64,000 bases of DNA from Methanobacterium sp. UBA44 (GCA_002494885.1 DACV01000002.1:484518-548517); one strand, 5' to 3'. Shown: positions 17,940-27,050, counted from the stretch's first letter. Notes: generated from the sequence alone by a model not told the origin. Numbers and translations are program-made.

Positions 17940-19952
17940 TTGAATTTTGAAATTAAATATAAAGATGCTTTAGGCAGAATTGGAAAGCTTAAAACTCCCC
18001 ATGGAACTGTGGAAACTCCAGTTTTAATGCCTGTTATTCACCCTGGAAAACAGACAATCGATGTTAAAAAATACGGGGCAGATATGGTAATAACCAACGC
18101 TTATATAATCTATAAAAATGAAGAACTAAAAAATAAGGCCCTTGAAAACGGTGTTCATAAATTAATTAATTTTAACGGCCCCATAGTTACAGATTCTGGT
18201 TCTTTTCAATTATCAGAATATGGGGATATCGATGTAAATAACAGGGAAATCATCGAATTTCAGGAAAAGATAGGCACAGATATTGGTACTTCACTTGATA
18301 TACCAACTCCGCCATATGTAAAAAGGGAAAGAGCAGAAAAAGAGCTTGAAATAACACTTGAACGAGCAGAAGAAGCTATAAATGTAAGAGGAAATTTAAT
18401 GTTGAATTCAGTTGTACAGGGATCAACATTCCCTGATTTAAGGGCTAAATGTGCGCAGATAATAGGAAAAATGGATTTTGAAGTATATCCTATTGGTGCA
18501 GTGGTCCCTTTACTTGAAAATTACAAATATATGGATGTTCTGGATATTGTAATGTCTTCAGTGCAATATTTACCTCCATCAAGGCCAAGACATCTTATGG
18601 GGGCTGGTCATCCCATGATATTTGCCTTTGCAGTGGCAATAGGGTGTGATCTTTTTGATTCAGCAGCTTATATTCTATATGCTCAGGATGATCGATTTAT
18701 GATGCCTGATGGAACCTATAAACTTGAAAATTTGACTCATATGCCCTGTTCATGTGAAATATGTACAGATTATACTCCTCAGGATTTGAAAAATATGAAG
18801 AAAGAGGAAAGAATGAAATTAATAGCTGCACATAATCTTAACATAAGTTTTGCAGAAATACGAAGGATAAAACAGGCTATTATAAACGGAAACCTTCTTG
18901 AACTTGTTGAAAATAGATGCAGATCTCATCCTTATCTTTTAAATGCTTTAAGAGGACTTAAAAAGTATAAAAGCGTAATGGAAGAATACGATCCTGCCTA
19001 CAAAAAATCTGCATTTTTCTACAGCGGTCCAGAATCCCTGAACAGACCTGAAATTTACAGACATCTAAAAAGGCTGGAAAGACTTCCAAAAAAGGATAAA
19101 TTGGTGCTTTTACCATCATTTAAAAAACCATATTCAAAGAACATCAAAAATATCCTTTTGAATAATCCTGAAATGGAAAATGTTGATGATTTAACCGGTA
19201 AGTTATACAAAATTCACAATTCAAGTGATAACGATCTTGAATATGGAGATTCTGTGCAGTTAGCAGTAATGGATTATCCTTTTGGGATCATTCCACTTGA
19301 AATCGATGAACTCTATCCTTTAGCCCAGAATGAAGCCCCTTCATGTTTGGATGAAGATTCTAAAATCTTCATAAGGGATACATTAAGTAACTACATGAAA
19401 AATTTCTGTGAAATTATAATAAGTGAAAAGGTCATAAAGAAGTTTGATCTTGACTTTAAATTTAAAGAGTATGAAAAACCTCTGGAAATAAGTTTGAATG
19501 ATATAAATAAAATAGAATACATAGCAGATTATCAGTTTGGAGAAGGTTCTGGAAAAGCTCTATTTACTGGAAACATAAACATTATTAAAAGTAGAAAAAC
19601 AGGTAAAATACGACATATTCATGATGGTGATGTATTGATTGCAACACTCCGTGCAAGCGATGGTATTTTTGTGCTCAGCATGGAAGGTGCAAAACGTCTT
19701 CACAATTATCTTGAATATCCCCAAAATAGAGTTGTTGTTAATGGTGATTCTGAACCATTTGCAAGAGAAGGAAAAAGTATATTTGCTAAATTTGTAATAG
19801 ATTGTGATATAAATATAAGAGCTAATGAAGAAGTTCTAATTGTTAATGAAAATGATGAACTATTAGCCTATGGTAAATCACTTTTAAACGGCCATGAAAT
19901 AATGGACTTTAATGTTGGTCAAGCTGTTAAAACAAGGAAAGGAGGAAAATAA
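17940..19952 (+). CDS. tgtA: Archaeal tRNA-guanine(15) transglycosylase
   Basis: The enzyme swaps G15 in archaeal tRNA for preQ0, the first step of archaeosine formation. The 670-residue length fits the archaeal form with catalytic barrel, linker and C-terminal PUA domain. Visible are the VTDSGSFQLSEYGD signature with D85, VQGSTFPDLRAKCA, and a zinc site C270-x-C272-x2-C275 with a later His in AAHNLN. The C-terminal PUA region includes DGDVLIATLRASDGIF. Translation starts at TTG 17940 after AAAGGTGA. The stop codon overlaps the NAC start by one base, indicating an operon. Confidence 0.95.
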   Translation: MNFEIKYKDALGRIGKLKTPHGTVETPVLMPVIHPGKQTIDVKKYGADMVITNAYIIYKNEELKNKALENGVHKLINFNGPIVTDSGSFQLSEYGDIDVNNREIIEFQEKIGTDIGTSLDIPTPPYVKRERAEKELEITLERAEEAINVRGNLMLNSVVQGSTFPDLRAKCAQIIGKMDFEVYPIGAVVPLLENYKYMDVLDIVMSSVQYLPPSRPRHLMGAGHPMIFAFAVAIGCDLFDSAAYILYAQDDRFMMPDGTYKLENLTHMPCSCEICTDYTPQDLKNMKKEERMKLIAAHNLNISFAEIRRIKQAIINGNLLELVENRCRSHPYLLNALRGLKKYKSVMEEYDPAYKKSAFFYSGPESLNRPEIYRHLKRLERLPKKDKLVLLPSFKKPYSKNIKNILLNNPEMENVDDLTGKLYKIHNSSDNDLEYGDSVQLAVMDYPFGIIPLEIDELYPLAQNEAPSCLDEDSKIFIRDTLSNYMKNFCEIIISEKVIKKFDLDFKFKEYEKPLEISLNDINKIEYIADYQFGEGSGKALFTGNINIIKSRKTGKIRHIHDGDVLIATLRASDGIFVLSMEGAKRLHNYLEYPQNRVVVNGDSEPFAREGKSIFAKFVIDCDINIRANEEVLIVNENDELLAYGKSLLNGHEIMDFNVGQAVKTRKGGK

Positions 19953-20305
19953 TGATACCTGGCGCGGGAATGAACCCTAAACAAATTAAACAGATGCAGA
20001 GAGCCATGAAACAAATGGGCATGGACATGAAAGACGTTAAGGGTGCAACAGAAGTAATTATTAAATTTAAAGATAAAGAAATAATCATCTCTAATCCAAA
20101 GGTAAATGTAATGGATTTTATGGGACAGAAAACCTACCAGATCACTGGTAAGCCTAAAGAGAAAAAGTTAGAAGTTGAATTGATCATTCCAGAAGAAGAC
20201 ATTGAACTTGTATCTGCTCAAACAGGTGTGAGTAAAGAAGAAGCACAAAAAGCACTGAAAGAAACCAATGGAGACCTTGCAGAAGCAATCATGAGGTTAA
20301 GTTAG
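19952..20305 (+). CDS. nac: Nascent polypeptide-associated complex protein
   Basis: A 117-residue protein with an N-terminal basic, Met-rich helix (MNPKQIKQMQRAMKQMGMD), a NAC beta domain (about residues 30-78, KGATEVIIKFKDKEIIISNP) and a C-terminal UBA domain (about 80-117, SAQTGVSKEEAQKALKET). Archaeal NAC forms homodimers that bind ribosomes and emerging chains. It overlaps tgtA by one base and is followed at once by the phosphoesterase gene. Confidence 0.95.
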   Translation: MIPGAGMNPKQIKQMQRAMKQMGMDMKDVKGATEVIIKFKDKEIIISNPKVNVMDFMGQKTYQITGKPKEKKLEVELIIPEEDIELVSAQTGVSKEEAQKALKETNGDLAEAIMRLS

Positions 20306-21061
20306 ATGGCATTTATCGTTCATTTGTCTGATATGCACGTTGGTGCAATCAATTTTAAAGATGAATTTTTATTAAGTGCAATTAAAAAATCTAATGAACT
20401 TGATCCTGATCTGGTCATTGTAACAGGGGATATAACTGAAAATGGTTATTATCTGGAGTTTGAACATGCTGCAGAGTATCTGGATTTAATTGAAAGTCCA
20501 TTACTTGTAGTTCCTGGAAATCATGATTCAAGGCATATAGGAAACGAATCATTTGAAGAACTGATAAGAAAAAGATGCAGGACATTAGTAGTTAAAAATA
20601 ACGAGATTAAGGCCATAGGATTAGATAGCAGTGAGCCAGATCTTGATTATGGAAAAGTTGGAAGAGCCCAGCAAAGAAGAATGGAAAGAGAGCTGAAAGA
20701 AGCCGAAAATAGAAACCTCTATAAAATAATAGCGCTTCACCACCATCTGATTCCTGTTCCAAAAACAGGGCGTGAAAGAAATGTATTAACTGATGCAGGA
20801 GATATTTTAAAATCTGTTGTAGAGGGAAACGCTGATCTGGTGCTTTCAGGTCATAAGCATGTGCCTCATGCATGGCAGCTTGAAAATACTGCCTTTGTAA
20901 CTGCAGGAACGGTATCATCTTTGAAACTTCGAGGAAAAGATATTTGTTCATTTAACACAATTGATATTCATGAGAAAAGTGTAGAAATAGTATTGAATCA
21001 ATCTAATGGTAATTCAAGAATTCTTGCAAAATATGAAAATAAGTGTAAGGTGATTGATTGA
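20306..21061 (+). CDS. Calcineurin-like metallophosphoesterase, CpdA-like
   Basis: A 251-residue two-metal phosphoesterase with the full motif set: HLSDMHVG, VTGDITENG, VPGNHDSRH, ALHHHLIPVP and LSGHKHVPH. The order and spacing match class III phosphodiesterases such as CpdA, which cleave cyclic nucleotides, though the fold also covers nucleotide and protein phosphatases. ATG 20306 immediately follows the NAC stop, and the 3' end overlaps the NYN RNase gene by four bases (TTGA). Substrate is not determined; the neighbourhood (NYN RNase and a GGDD palm protein) makes a signalling nucleotide plausible. Confidence 0.88.
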   Translation: MAFIVHLSDMHVGAINFKDEFLLSAIKKSNELDPDLVIVTGDITENGYYLEFEHAAEYLDLIESPLLVVPGNHDSRHIGNESFEELIRKRCRTLVVKNNEIKAIGLDSSEPDLDYGKVGRAQQRRMERELKEAENRNLYKIIALHHHLIPVPKTGRERNVLTDAGDILKSVVEGNADLVLSGHKHVPHAWQLENTAFVTAGTVSSLKLRGKDICSFNTIDIHEKSVEIVLNQSNGNSRILAKYENKCKVID

Positions 21062-22080
21062 AAGTAATTATCGATGCATCTAATGTAGCTCATTACGGGA
21101 AAAGAAAGGACGGCGATCCAAGCTTAGATACAATATTAAAATCAATAGAAGCTTTAAAAGGATTAGGCTATGAGCCCTATGCCATTGCAGATGCATCACT
21201 GCGGCATGAAATAGATAATAAAGAAGAATTCAACAAACTCCTTGAAGAAGAAAAGATTATACAGGTTCCATCAGGGACCACAGCTGATCACTTTATATTG
21301 AAGATGGCTGAAGAAGAAGATGCTAAAATATTATCAAATGATATATTCAGAGAATACAACGATGAATTTAAGGATATTGCAAGTAGAAGAATTCCCTACA
21401 GCGTAAAAGGTAGGGAAGTAATAATTGGATCATCATCAAAACCTAAGAAAATCAAAAATATTCTTCAAAAAATATCAACTCAATGCTTGAACGAATTCGA
21501 AAAAAAGGGAATGGATCCCTACAGAAATAAGAAAAGCAAAAAATTGAGTGGTATTGCCATTGCAAAGGAAGCAATTGACAGAATAACAAAAAGTAAAGAA
21601 GAAGGCATTGATTCTAAATTAGAAGATATATTTATGAAAATTCCTCTTTTTGATAAAGTAATGAATATGGTGGAAGATGCCGAAAAAACAAGTGATTTCA
21701 TTATTTTTGTTCTGATAAGCCCCAGAGATTATAAAGATGCAGTGAGATACGCTGGAAATATTGCAGTAACAGTCGGAGATAGATTAAAACTGGACCACGC
21801 ACCTCTCGTTGCTGTGAGAAACGACCTTTTCACAAAACCAGGGACCTTTGAGCTTAATATTCTTTATTCTGATGAAGTAAAAGAAGAATCAAAGTATAAT
21901 GTAAATATAACCATTAATGATCATGATTATGCCTTTGTAAAGAAAAATTCAAGAAACATAGCAAGTACAGTGGCTGCAAGGATTGGAACATGGAAATTCC
22001 CTATTGTATCAGTTAAACCGAGCATGCTTCTGGAGAAACCAGGGCAGTTCGAAATAATCTTAGAAAAAGTAGAAAATTAA
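21058..22080 (+). CDS. NYN/Zc3h12a-type RNase with duplicated C-terminal module
   Basis: A 340-residue protein starting at TTG 21058. The N-terminal 125 residues form a PIN-like NYN domain: IIDASNVAHYGK, SGTTADHFILKMAEEEDAKILSND split by helix, and the FREYNDEF acidic motif, as in Zc3h12a/Regnase RNases. The C-terminal part holds an internal duplication: NIAVTVGDRLKLDHAPLVAV from residue 234 and NIASTVAARIGTWKFPIVSV from residue 300, each ending in KPG-x-FE-x(1-2)-IL. This module is not one I recognise. Start overlaps the phosphoesterase stop. Single-strand RNA cleavage is the family function. Confidence 0.78.
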   Translation: MKVIIDASNVAHYGKRKDGDPSLDTILKSIEALKGLGYEPYAIADASLRHEIDNKEEFNKLLEEEKIIQVPSGTTADHFILKMAEEEDAKILSNDIFREYNDEFKDIASRRIPYSVKGREVIIGSSSKPKKIKNILQKISTQCLNEFEKKGMDPYRNKKSKKLSGIAIAKEAIDRITKSKEEGIDSKLEDIFMKIPLFDKVMNMVEDAEKTSDFIIFVLISPRDYKDAVRYAGNIAVTVGDRLKLDHAPLVAVRNDLFTKPGTFELNILYSDEVKEESKYNVNITINDHDYAFVKKNSRNIASTVAARIGTWKFPIVSVKPSMLLEKPGQFEIILEKVEN

Positions 22081-22112
22081 ACAATCACCTTATTGTAGGA
22101 GGAATAACCTAA

Positions 22113-23318
22113 ATGGTCATGGATTATCTAATGAGAGGTCTTTTTGGATTTTTTATCAAATCTAAGGTCTTGAGTGTCGGTACTAAATATTACCCGACAA
22201 ATGAAAAAGAACGAGATTACGTGGACATGATTAATTACACTCATACCATGCTTCTTGAACTGGATCGTGCCCATATAAATACTCAAAACATTTTTCAAAA
22301 TCTTATAAAGGAAATTGGAACTGAAAACATACCTAAGGGCAGAAAGTTCATTGAATTAGCTCCTGCTGAAGATAGAGTTGACGAATATGCCCTTTTAAGC
22401 AATATAATAATGGGCAGTGACAGGTATCTGTATATTGAAGTTATCAGAAGGGATCCTATAATTAAACAGTTTGTTAGTTTTATTAAAAAAGAAAAGGGTA
22501 TAATTGTAGAAGAGAGCAATACTGAAATTGTTGCAAGAATGCTTTCCAAGAATGACGCTATAAGGGTTGGAATAGAAATTATAGGGCTTGGGATGGATAA
22601 AGATATCTCAGTAAGAGCCGCCGTTGGAATGACCGGTGCTGCAGCAATTGAAAGGGCTATAAATTTAAATAAACAGATAGGTGAAACCTCTGGAGTTGGA
22701 TTCACCAAGCTCGGTGGAGAATTTGCCATTGTTTTTTCAGATAAAATTGAAAAATTGAAAGGAACACCAGCAGTGTATGATAATTATTTATTCATTGATA
22801 TCATTGATTCAACCGGATTTATAGAGGAAAACGGCCGTGATAAACTGGTTGAAATAATGACCGAAATTAAAAATTTCATTGAAAAGGAATGTGATGGAAA
22901 AATAGAAGGTTATCGTGAAGGTGGTGATGATTTAATTGCCAATCTCCCAACAAAAGATGCAGCACTGCGTGCGGGGATAGACTCAGCATGGCATGCCTTA
23001 AATAACGGTGCAATGCTAAGGGCAGGTATAGGAAAAAGCAGAAGAGAATCAGGAGAAAGAGCTCAAATGGCAGATAATATTAAGATATGGAATAACAGTC
23101 CTGTCATGGTCTTTGATATCGCCGATGGAACTTACGCCTATTTTATTCCCTCTGAATTTGCAAGGGCAATCATGGAATTTTTCATGTATAAAAAATCTAA
23201 GGTACTTTTGATATTCATATTTGTGTTCATAGTTTCATTTGTTGGATGGAGTGTTGGGTACTGGGAATTTGGAATATTAGCAATATTTCTGGCCCTTCTA
23301 TATGCAGTTGCAACATAA
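22113..23318 (+). CDS. Membrane-anchored GGDD palm-domain protein (GGDEF / nucleotidyl cyclase / GTP cyclohydrolase III-like)
   Basis: A 401-residue protein, start supported by AGGAGG ten bases upstream. Residues 227-236 read FIDIIDSTGF, with acidic residues where palm-type cyclases bind metal; residues 270-273 are GGDD on a predicted beta hairpin; about 297-316 read RAGIGKSRRESGERAQMAD, like the last strand and helix of MJ0145-type GTP cyclohydrolase III and GGDEF/Cas10 palms. An earlier segment from 164 (DISVRAAVGMTGAAAIERAI) looks like a second, degenerate copy. Two C-terminal membrane helices (about 351-369 and 376-397) anchor it. Product unknown; not assignable to a named family by eye. 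Confidence 0.65.
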   Translation: MVMDYLMRGLFGFFIKSKVLSVGTKYYPTNEKERDYVDMINYTHTMLLELDRAHINTQNIFQNLIKEIGTENIPKGRKFIELAPAEDRVDEYALLSNIIMGSDRYLYIEVIRRDPIIKQFVSFIKKEKGIIVEESNTEIVARMLSKNDAIRVGIEIIGLGMDKDISVRAAVGMTGAAAIERAINLNKQIGETSGVGFTKLGGEFAIVFSDKIEKLKGTPAVYDNYLFIDIIDSTGFIEENGRDKLVEIMTEIKNFIEKECDGKIEGYREGGDDLIANLPTKDAALRAGIDSAWHALNNGAMLRAGIGKSRRESGERAQMADNIKIWNNSPVMVFDIADGTYAYFIPSEFARAIMEFFMYKKSKVLLIFIFVFIVSFVGWSVGYWEFGILAIFLALLYAVAT

Positions 23319-23328
23319 TTTGACATAA

Positions 23329-23348
23329 TTCCATGTACTCACATGGAA
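23329..23348. repeat. Perfect 8-bp inverted repeat after the GGDD gene
   Basis: TTCCATGT, four-base loop ACTC, ACATGGAA. It lies 11 bases after the GGDD stop and just upstream of a TTTAAAAA / TTAAATATAA AT-box series preceding the gene at 23416. With no T-run, an operator or mRNA-stabilising hairpin fits better than a terminator. Confidence 0.6.
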
Positions 23349-23415
23349 AAGATTTAAAAACCTTAAATATAATATATCTATAATTATCAGATTTAAAGCT
23401 AAATAGAGTGGTACT

Positions 23416-23727
23416 ATGAAACCAGAAACAGAAGCAAAAGCTTTAATAGCATTAATCATATCATTGATTGCGTTTGGATGTGGTTCAGGAGCAGGTATAG
23501 TGATGGGTATTAATCAAAACGATACTTTAAATACTCAAATTAGTAATACCAGTCAAGATATGCCCCAAATCCCAAACACTAAAAATGTAAATACTCATAC
23601 ACAGAATCAACAGACCAGCAGTCCAGTGACAACCAATGAAGAATTATACGTGGAAGATAACAATAATCAGAATGGTCAACCGCCGCAAACAGGAAATACA
23701 AATTCTACAGGTAATGGGACCCCTTAA
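23416..23727 (+). CDS. Hypothetical membrane-anchored Asn/Gln/Thr-rich protein
   Basis: A 103-residue protein with one hydrophobic helix at residues 9-32 (Gly/Ser-rich in its second half) followed by about 70 polar, low-complexity residues dominated by N, Q, T, S and P. The tail is probably exposed outside the cell. No known domain. It has its own promoter region after a hairpin at 23329. Confidence 0.6.
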   Translation: MKPETEAKALIALIISLIAFGCGSGAGIVMGINQNDTLNTQISNTSQDMPQIPNTKNVNTHTQNQQTSSPVTTNEELYVEDNNNQNGQPPQTGNTNSTGNGTP

Positions 23728-23775
23728 GATTTCTTAAAATCATTATTTATTCTAAATTACTCAGGAGATAGGTTA

Positions 23776-24969
23776 ATGGAAATTATAGAAGGCGGTATTT
23801 GTGCCGTCAATACTGTAATGGCTTCAGGTACTCGTAAAGGAAAATATGGAGTTGCTGTTATATTAAATAAAGGAAGTACAGCAGCAGCAGTGTTTACTTC
23901 AAATAAAATACGTGCTGCACCGGTTGTTTTAACAGAAAAGGTCGTTAGTGATGGTAAAATATCAGCCATTGTAGCTAACAGCGGAAATGCAAACTGTTTT
24001 ACTGGCCAGGGGGGCATGGAGAATGCCTGTGAAATGGCGAAAAAAGTTGCAGAAATCCTTAAAATTAATTCAAGTGATGTAGCTGTTGCATCTACTGGTA
24101 TAATCGGAAGAAAAATGCCCATGGATATAATAAATGATTTAATAGGTCAGTCCATTGAAAAGCTTGAAAATTCGCCAGAGGCATCTAAAGCCGCTGCAAA
24201 AGCAATAATGACCACAGATACATTTTTTAAAGAAATTTCAGTTCAAACAGAACTTATGGACGGTACAGTAATAAAAATTGGCGGTATAAACAAAGGTTCA
24301 GGGATGATAGCTCCAAACATGGGCACGATGTTATGTTTCATTGCCACTGATGCTAAAGCATCTCCAGAAGAACTGCAAAATGCTTTAAAAAAAGCAGTGG
24401 ATAAATCATTTAACATGGTTGTTGTAGATGGTGATGAAAGTACCAATGACACAGTTTTACTGATGGCAGGAGAAGGTTTAGGCCAGATAGATGAAAATTT
24501 CCAGGAAGCGCTTGATTTTGTATGTATTGAACTTGCAAAAATGATGGTGAAGGACGGAGAAGGTGCAACTAAATATATGGAAATCACTGTAAAAGGGGCA
24601 GCCAGCTATGAAGACGCAAAAGATGCTGCAAGAGCCATAACAAGTTCAACACTCGTAAAAACAGCTTTATTCGGTGCAGATCCTAATTGGGGGCGAATCG
24701 TTGCAGCGGTTGGGTATTCTGGAGCTGAAATGGATGAAAGTATGGTTGATATGAGCTTTAAATCTGATAGCGGCACAGTTGAGATTGTTAAAAAAGGTTC
24801 AATAATGGCTCCAGAAGGTTCAAAAGAACTACAGAAAGCAGAAAAAATTATGGAAAATAATGAAATAAAAATAATTGTGGATTTAAACATTGGAAAATAC
24901 TCTGCAACTGCATATGGCTGTGATTTAAGCTATGATTATGTGAAAATTAACTCTGAATATTCTACATAA
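23776..24969 (+). CDS. argJ: Ornithine acetyltransferase / N-acetylglutamate synthase
   Basis: ArgJ moves acetyl from N-acetylornithine to glutamate, closing the arginine acetyl cycle. The 397-residue precursor normally cuts itself into alpha and beta chains before a conserved Thr that becomes the nucleophile. The motif here is KGSGMIAPNMGTML with Thr184; the residue before it is Gly, where ArgJ usually has Ala. DTFFKEISVQ, ADPNWGRI and the C-terminal ATAYGCDLSYDYVKIN are all family-typical. It begins the argJ-argB-argC run, separated by about 90 bases from each neighbour, so genes may have separate promoters. Confidence 0.95.
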   Translation: MEIIEGGICAVNTVMASGTRKGKYGVAVILNKGSTAAAVFTSNKIRAAPVVLTEKVVSDGKISAIVANSGNANCFTGQGGMENACEMAKKVAEILKINSSDVAVASTGIIGRKMPMDIINDLIGQSIEKLENSPEASKAAAKAIMTTDTFFKEISVQTELMDGTVIKIGGINKGSGMIAPNMGTMLCFIATDAKASPEELQNALKKAVDKSFNMVVVDGDESTNDTVLLMAGEGLGQIDENFQEALDFVCIELAKMMVKDGEGATKYMEITVKGAASYEDAKDAARAITSSTLVKTALFGADPNWGRIVAAVGYSGAEMDESMVDMSFKSDSGTVEIVKKGSIMAPEGSKELQKAEKIMENNEIKIIVDLNIGKYSATAYGCDLSYDYVKINSEYST

Positions 24970-25060
24970 ATTTTATTTTTAAATATAAAAATAGGAACTA
25001 CATAAAACATATTAATTGAATTGATATTAAATTACAACAAGATTTTATAATGGCGATATA

Positions 25061-25942
25061 ATGGAAACTGTTAATATTTTAATAGAAGCACTGCCTTATA
25101 TTAAGAAATTTCATCAAAAAAAGATTCTCATCAAATATGGTGGACATGCCATGATTGATGAGAGAGCTATGGAATCAACGGCACGAGATACTGTACTTTT
25201 AAAGTACGTGGGTATGGAACCAATTGTAGTGCATGGTGGAGGGCCTGAAATCTCAAGATCAATGGCCAAAATAGGCAAAGAACCTGAATTTATCGAAGGA
25301 CTAAGAATAACAGATAAAGAAACAATGGACATAGTAAAAATGGTGCTTGTTGGCAAAATAAACACAGAAATAGTATCAAAAATATGTCTGCACGGTGGAA
25401 AAGGTGTAGGATTATCTGGAAAAGATAGCAAACTCATAGAGGCTAAGAAAAAAGCTCCGCACCGCGTTTTTAATGAAAGCACTGGTGAAGAAAGATTTGT
25501 AGACCTGGGACATGTTGGTGAAATAAAATCAATAAATCCTGCCCTGTTAAACGTACTCACTGAGAGGAATTATATTCCTATTATTTCACCTATAGGTATA
25601 GATGAAGAGGGAGAATCACTAAATTTAAATGCTGACACAGTTGCAGGAAATATGGCTTCAAAAATTGACGCTGAAAAGCTGATCATTCTAACAGATGTTC
25701 CAGGAATTCTTGCAGATCCCAGTGATGCTAATTCGTTAATCAGAAAAATAAACGTAGATGAAATTAGAGAGCTAATAAAAGATGGAACCATAAAAGAAGG
25801 AATGCTTCCTAAAACGTTAACATGTATCGATGCCATTGAAGGAGGAGTTTCGTCTGCACATATCATTGATGGAAGGGTTAAACATTCATTACTCCTTGAA
25901 ATATTTACTAAAAAAGGTATTGGAACAATGATAACCTCTTAA
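25061..25942 (+). CDS. argB: Acetylglutamate kinase
   Basis: A 293-residue amino-acid kinase that phosphorylates N-acetylglutamate. KYGGHAM near residue 27 and VHGGGPEISR near 64 are the nucleotide/substrate glycine loops, and NLNADTVAGNMASKIDAEKL with ILTDVPGIL complete the family pattern. A long N-terminal helix (ILIEALPYIKKFHQKK) suggests the arginine-regulated hexameric class. Flanked by argJ and argC. Confidence 0.96.
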   Translation: METVNILIEALPYIKKFHQKKILIKYGGHAMIDERAMESTARDTVLLKYVGMEPIVVHGGGPEISRSMAKIGKEPEFIEGLRITDKETMDIVKMVLVGKINTEIVSKICLHGGKGVGLSGKDSKLIEAKKKAPHRVFNESTGEERFVDLGHVGEIKSINPALLNVLTERNYIPIISPIGIDEEGESLNLNADTVAGNMASKIDAEKLIILTDVPGILADPSDANSLIRKINVDEIRELIKDGTIKEGMLPKTLTCIDAIEGGVSSAHIIDGRVKHSLLLEIFTKKGIGTMITS

Positions 25943-26039
25943 ATCTTTAAAAATAATAAATTTTAATTTTATTTAAAATAAATTGTTATAATCACAATTT
26001 TTATTATAAACATCAAACCAATTAAAATAAGGTGAAAAT

Positions 26040-27050
26040 ATGATAGATGCAGGAATTATTGGAGGCAGCGGGTATACAGGAGGAGAACTCCTTAGATTAT
26101 TAAAGAATCATGAAAAAGTGAATATCACTGCAGTAACATCCAGACAATATGCTGGAGTTAGTGTATCCAGGGTTCATCCTCATCTAAGAGGCATGGAAAT
26201 TAAGTTTGATGATATTTCTATAGAAAATATTGATGCAGATCTGGTATTTACTGCTACACCTCATGGAGCGTCTATGAATATTGTTCCAAAGTTAATTGAA
26301 AGAGGTATAAAGGTCATTGATTTAAGTGGAGATTATAGATTCGATGATATCAATGAATATGAAAAATGGTACAATTTAAAACATACTGCACCTCTTGAAT
26401 CTGTTTATGGACTTCCAGAGGTTTATAAAGAGGAAATAAAAAAAGCTAATCTTGTAGCTAATCCTGGATGTTTCCCAACAGGCAGTATATTAGCATCAAT
26501 ACCTCTCGTAAAAGAAAATCTTGCAGATACATTGATAGTGGATTCTAAAACTGGTGTTAGCGGTGCTGGAATTAAACCTACTGAAGCAACTCACTACCCA
26601 AATTTAGGAGATAATGTAGTTCCATATGCAGTTACAAGTCACAGACACATGCCAGAAATCCAGCAGGAGGTTCAAAAGTTTGGTGATGTCAAAGTTTCCT
26701 TTACCCCCCATCTTGTTCCTGTTATAAGAGGTATTCTGACAACTGTACACACATTCGTTAAGGAAGATGTAAGTTCTGATTATATTAAAGAGATTTATGA
26801 TGTTTTTTATGAGAAGGAACCATTTGTTCGTGTTCTTGATCTGGATGAAATTCCAAGGTTGAGCGCTGTTAGAGGATCCAATTACTGCGATATCGGTTGT
26901 TTCCAGATAGACCGCAATGGTCGGCTTGTGATAATATCTGCCATCGATAATCTGGTTAAGGGTGCATCAGGACAGGCAATACAGAACATGAATATTATGT
27001 TTGGGTTTGATGAAAAAGAGTCTCTGGATATAATAGGACTTCATCCATAA
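26040..27050 (+). CDS. argC: N-acetyl-gamma-glutamyl-phosphate reductase
   Basis: ArgC reduces N-acetylglutamyl-phosphate to the semialdehyde with NADPH. The 336-residue protein has the Rossmann loop GGSGYTGGELLRLL, the catalytic Cys144 in NPGCFPTG, and the HRHMPEIQQEV and GNP-type C-terminal NLVKGASGQAIQN. Third gene of the arginine block. Start ATG 26040 follows AAGGTGAAAAT. Confidence 0.96.
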   Translation: MIDAGIIGGSGYTGGELLRLLKNHEKVNITAVTSRQYAGVSVSRVHPHLRGMEIKFDDISIENIDADLVFTATPHGASMNIVPKLIERGIKVIDLSGDYRFDDINEYEKWYNLKHTAPLESVYGLPEVYKEEIKKANLVANPGCFPTGSILASIPLVKENLADTLIVDSKTGVSGAGIKPTEATHYPNLGDNVVPYAVTSHRHMPEIQQEVQKFGDVKVSFTPHLVPVIRGILTTVHTFVKEDVSSDYIKEIYDVFYEKEPFVRVLDLDEIPRLSAVRGSNYCDIGCFQIDRNGRLVIISAIDNLVKGASGQAIQNMNIMFGFDEKESLDIIGLHP

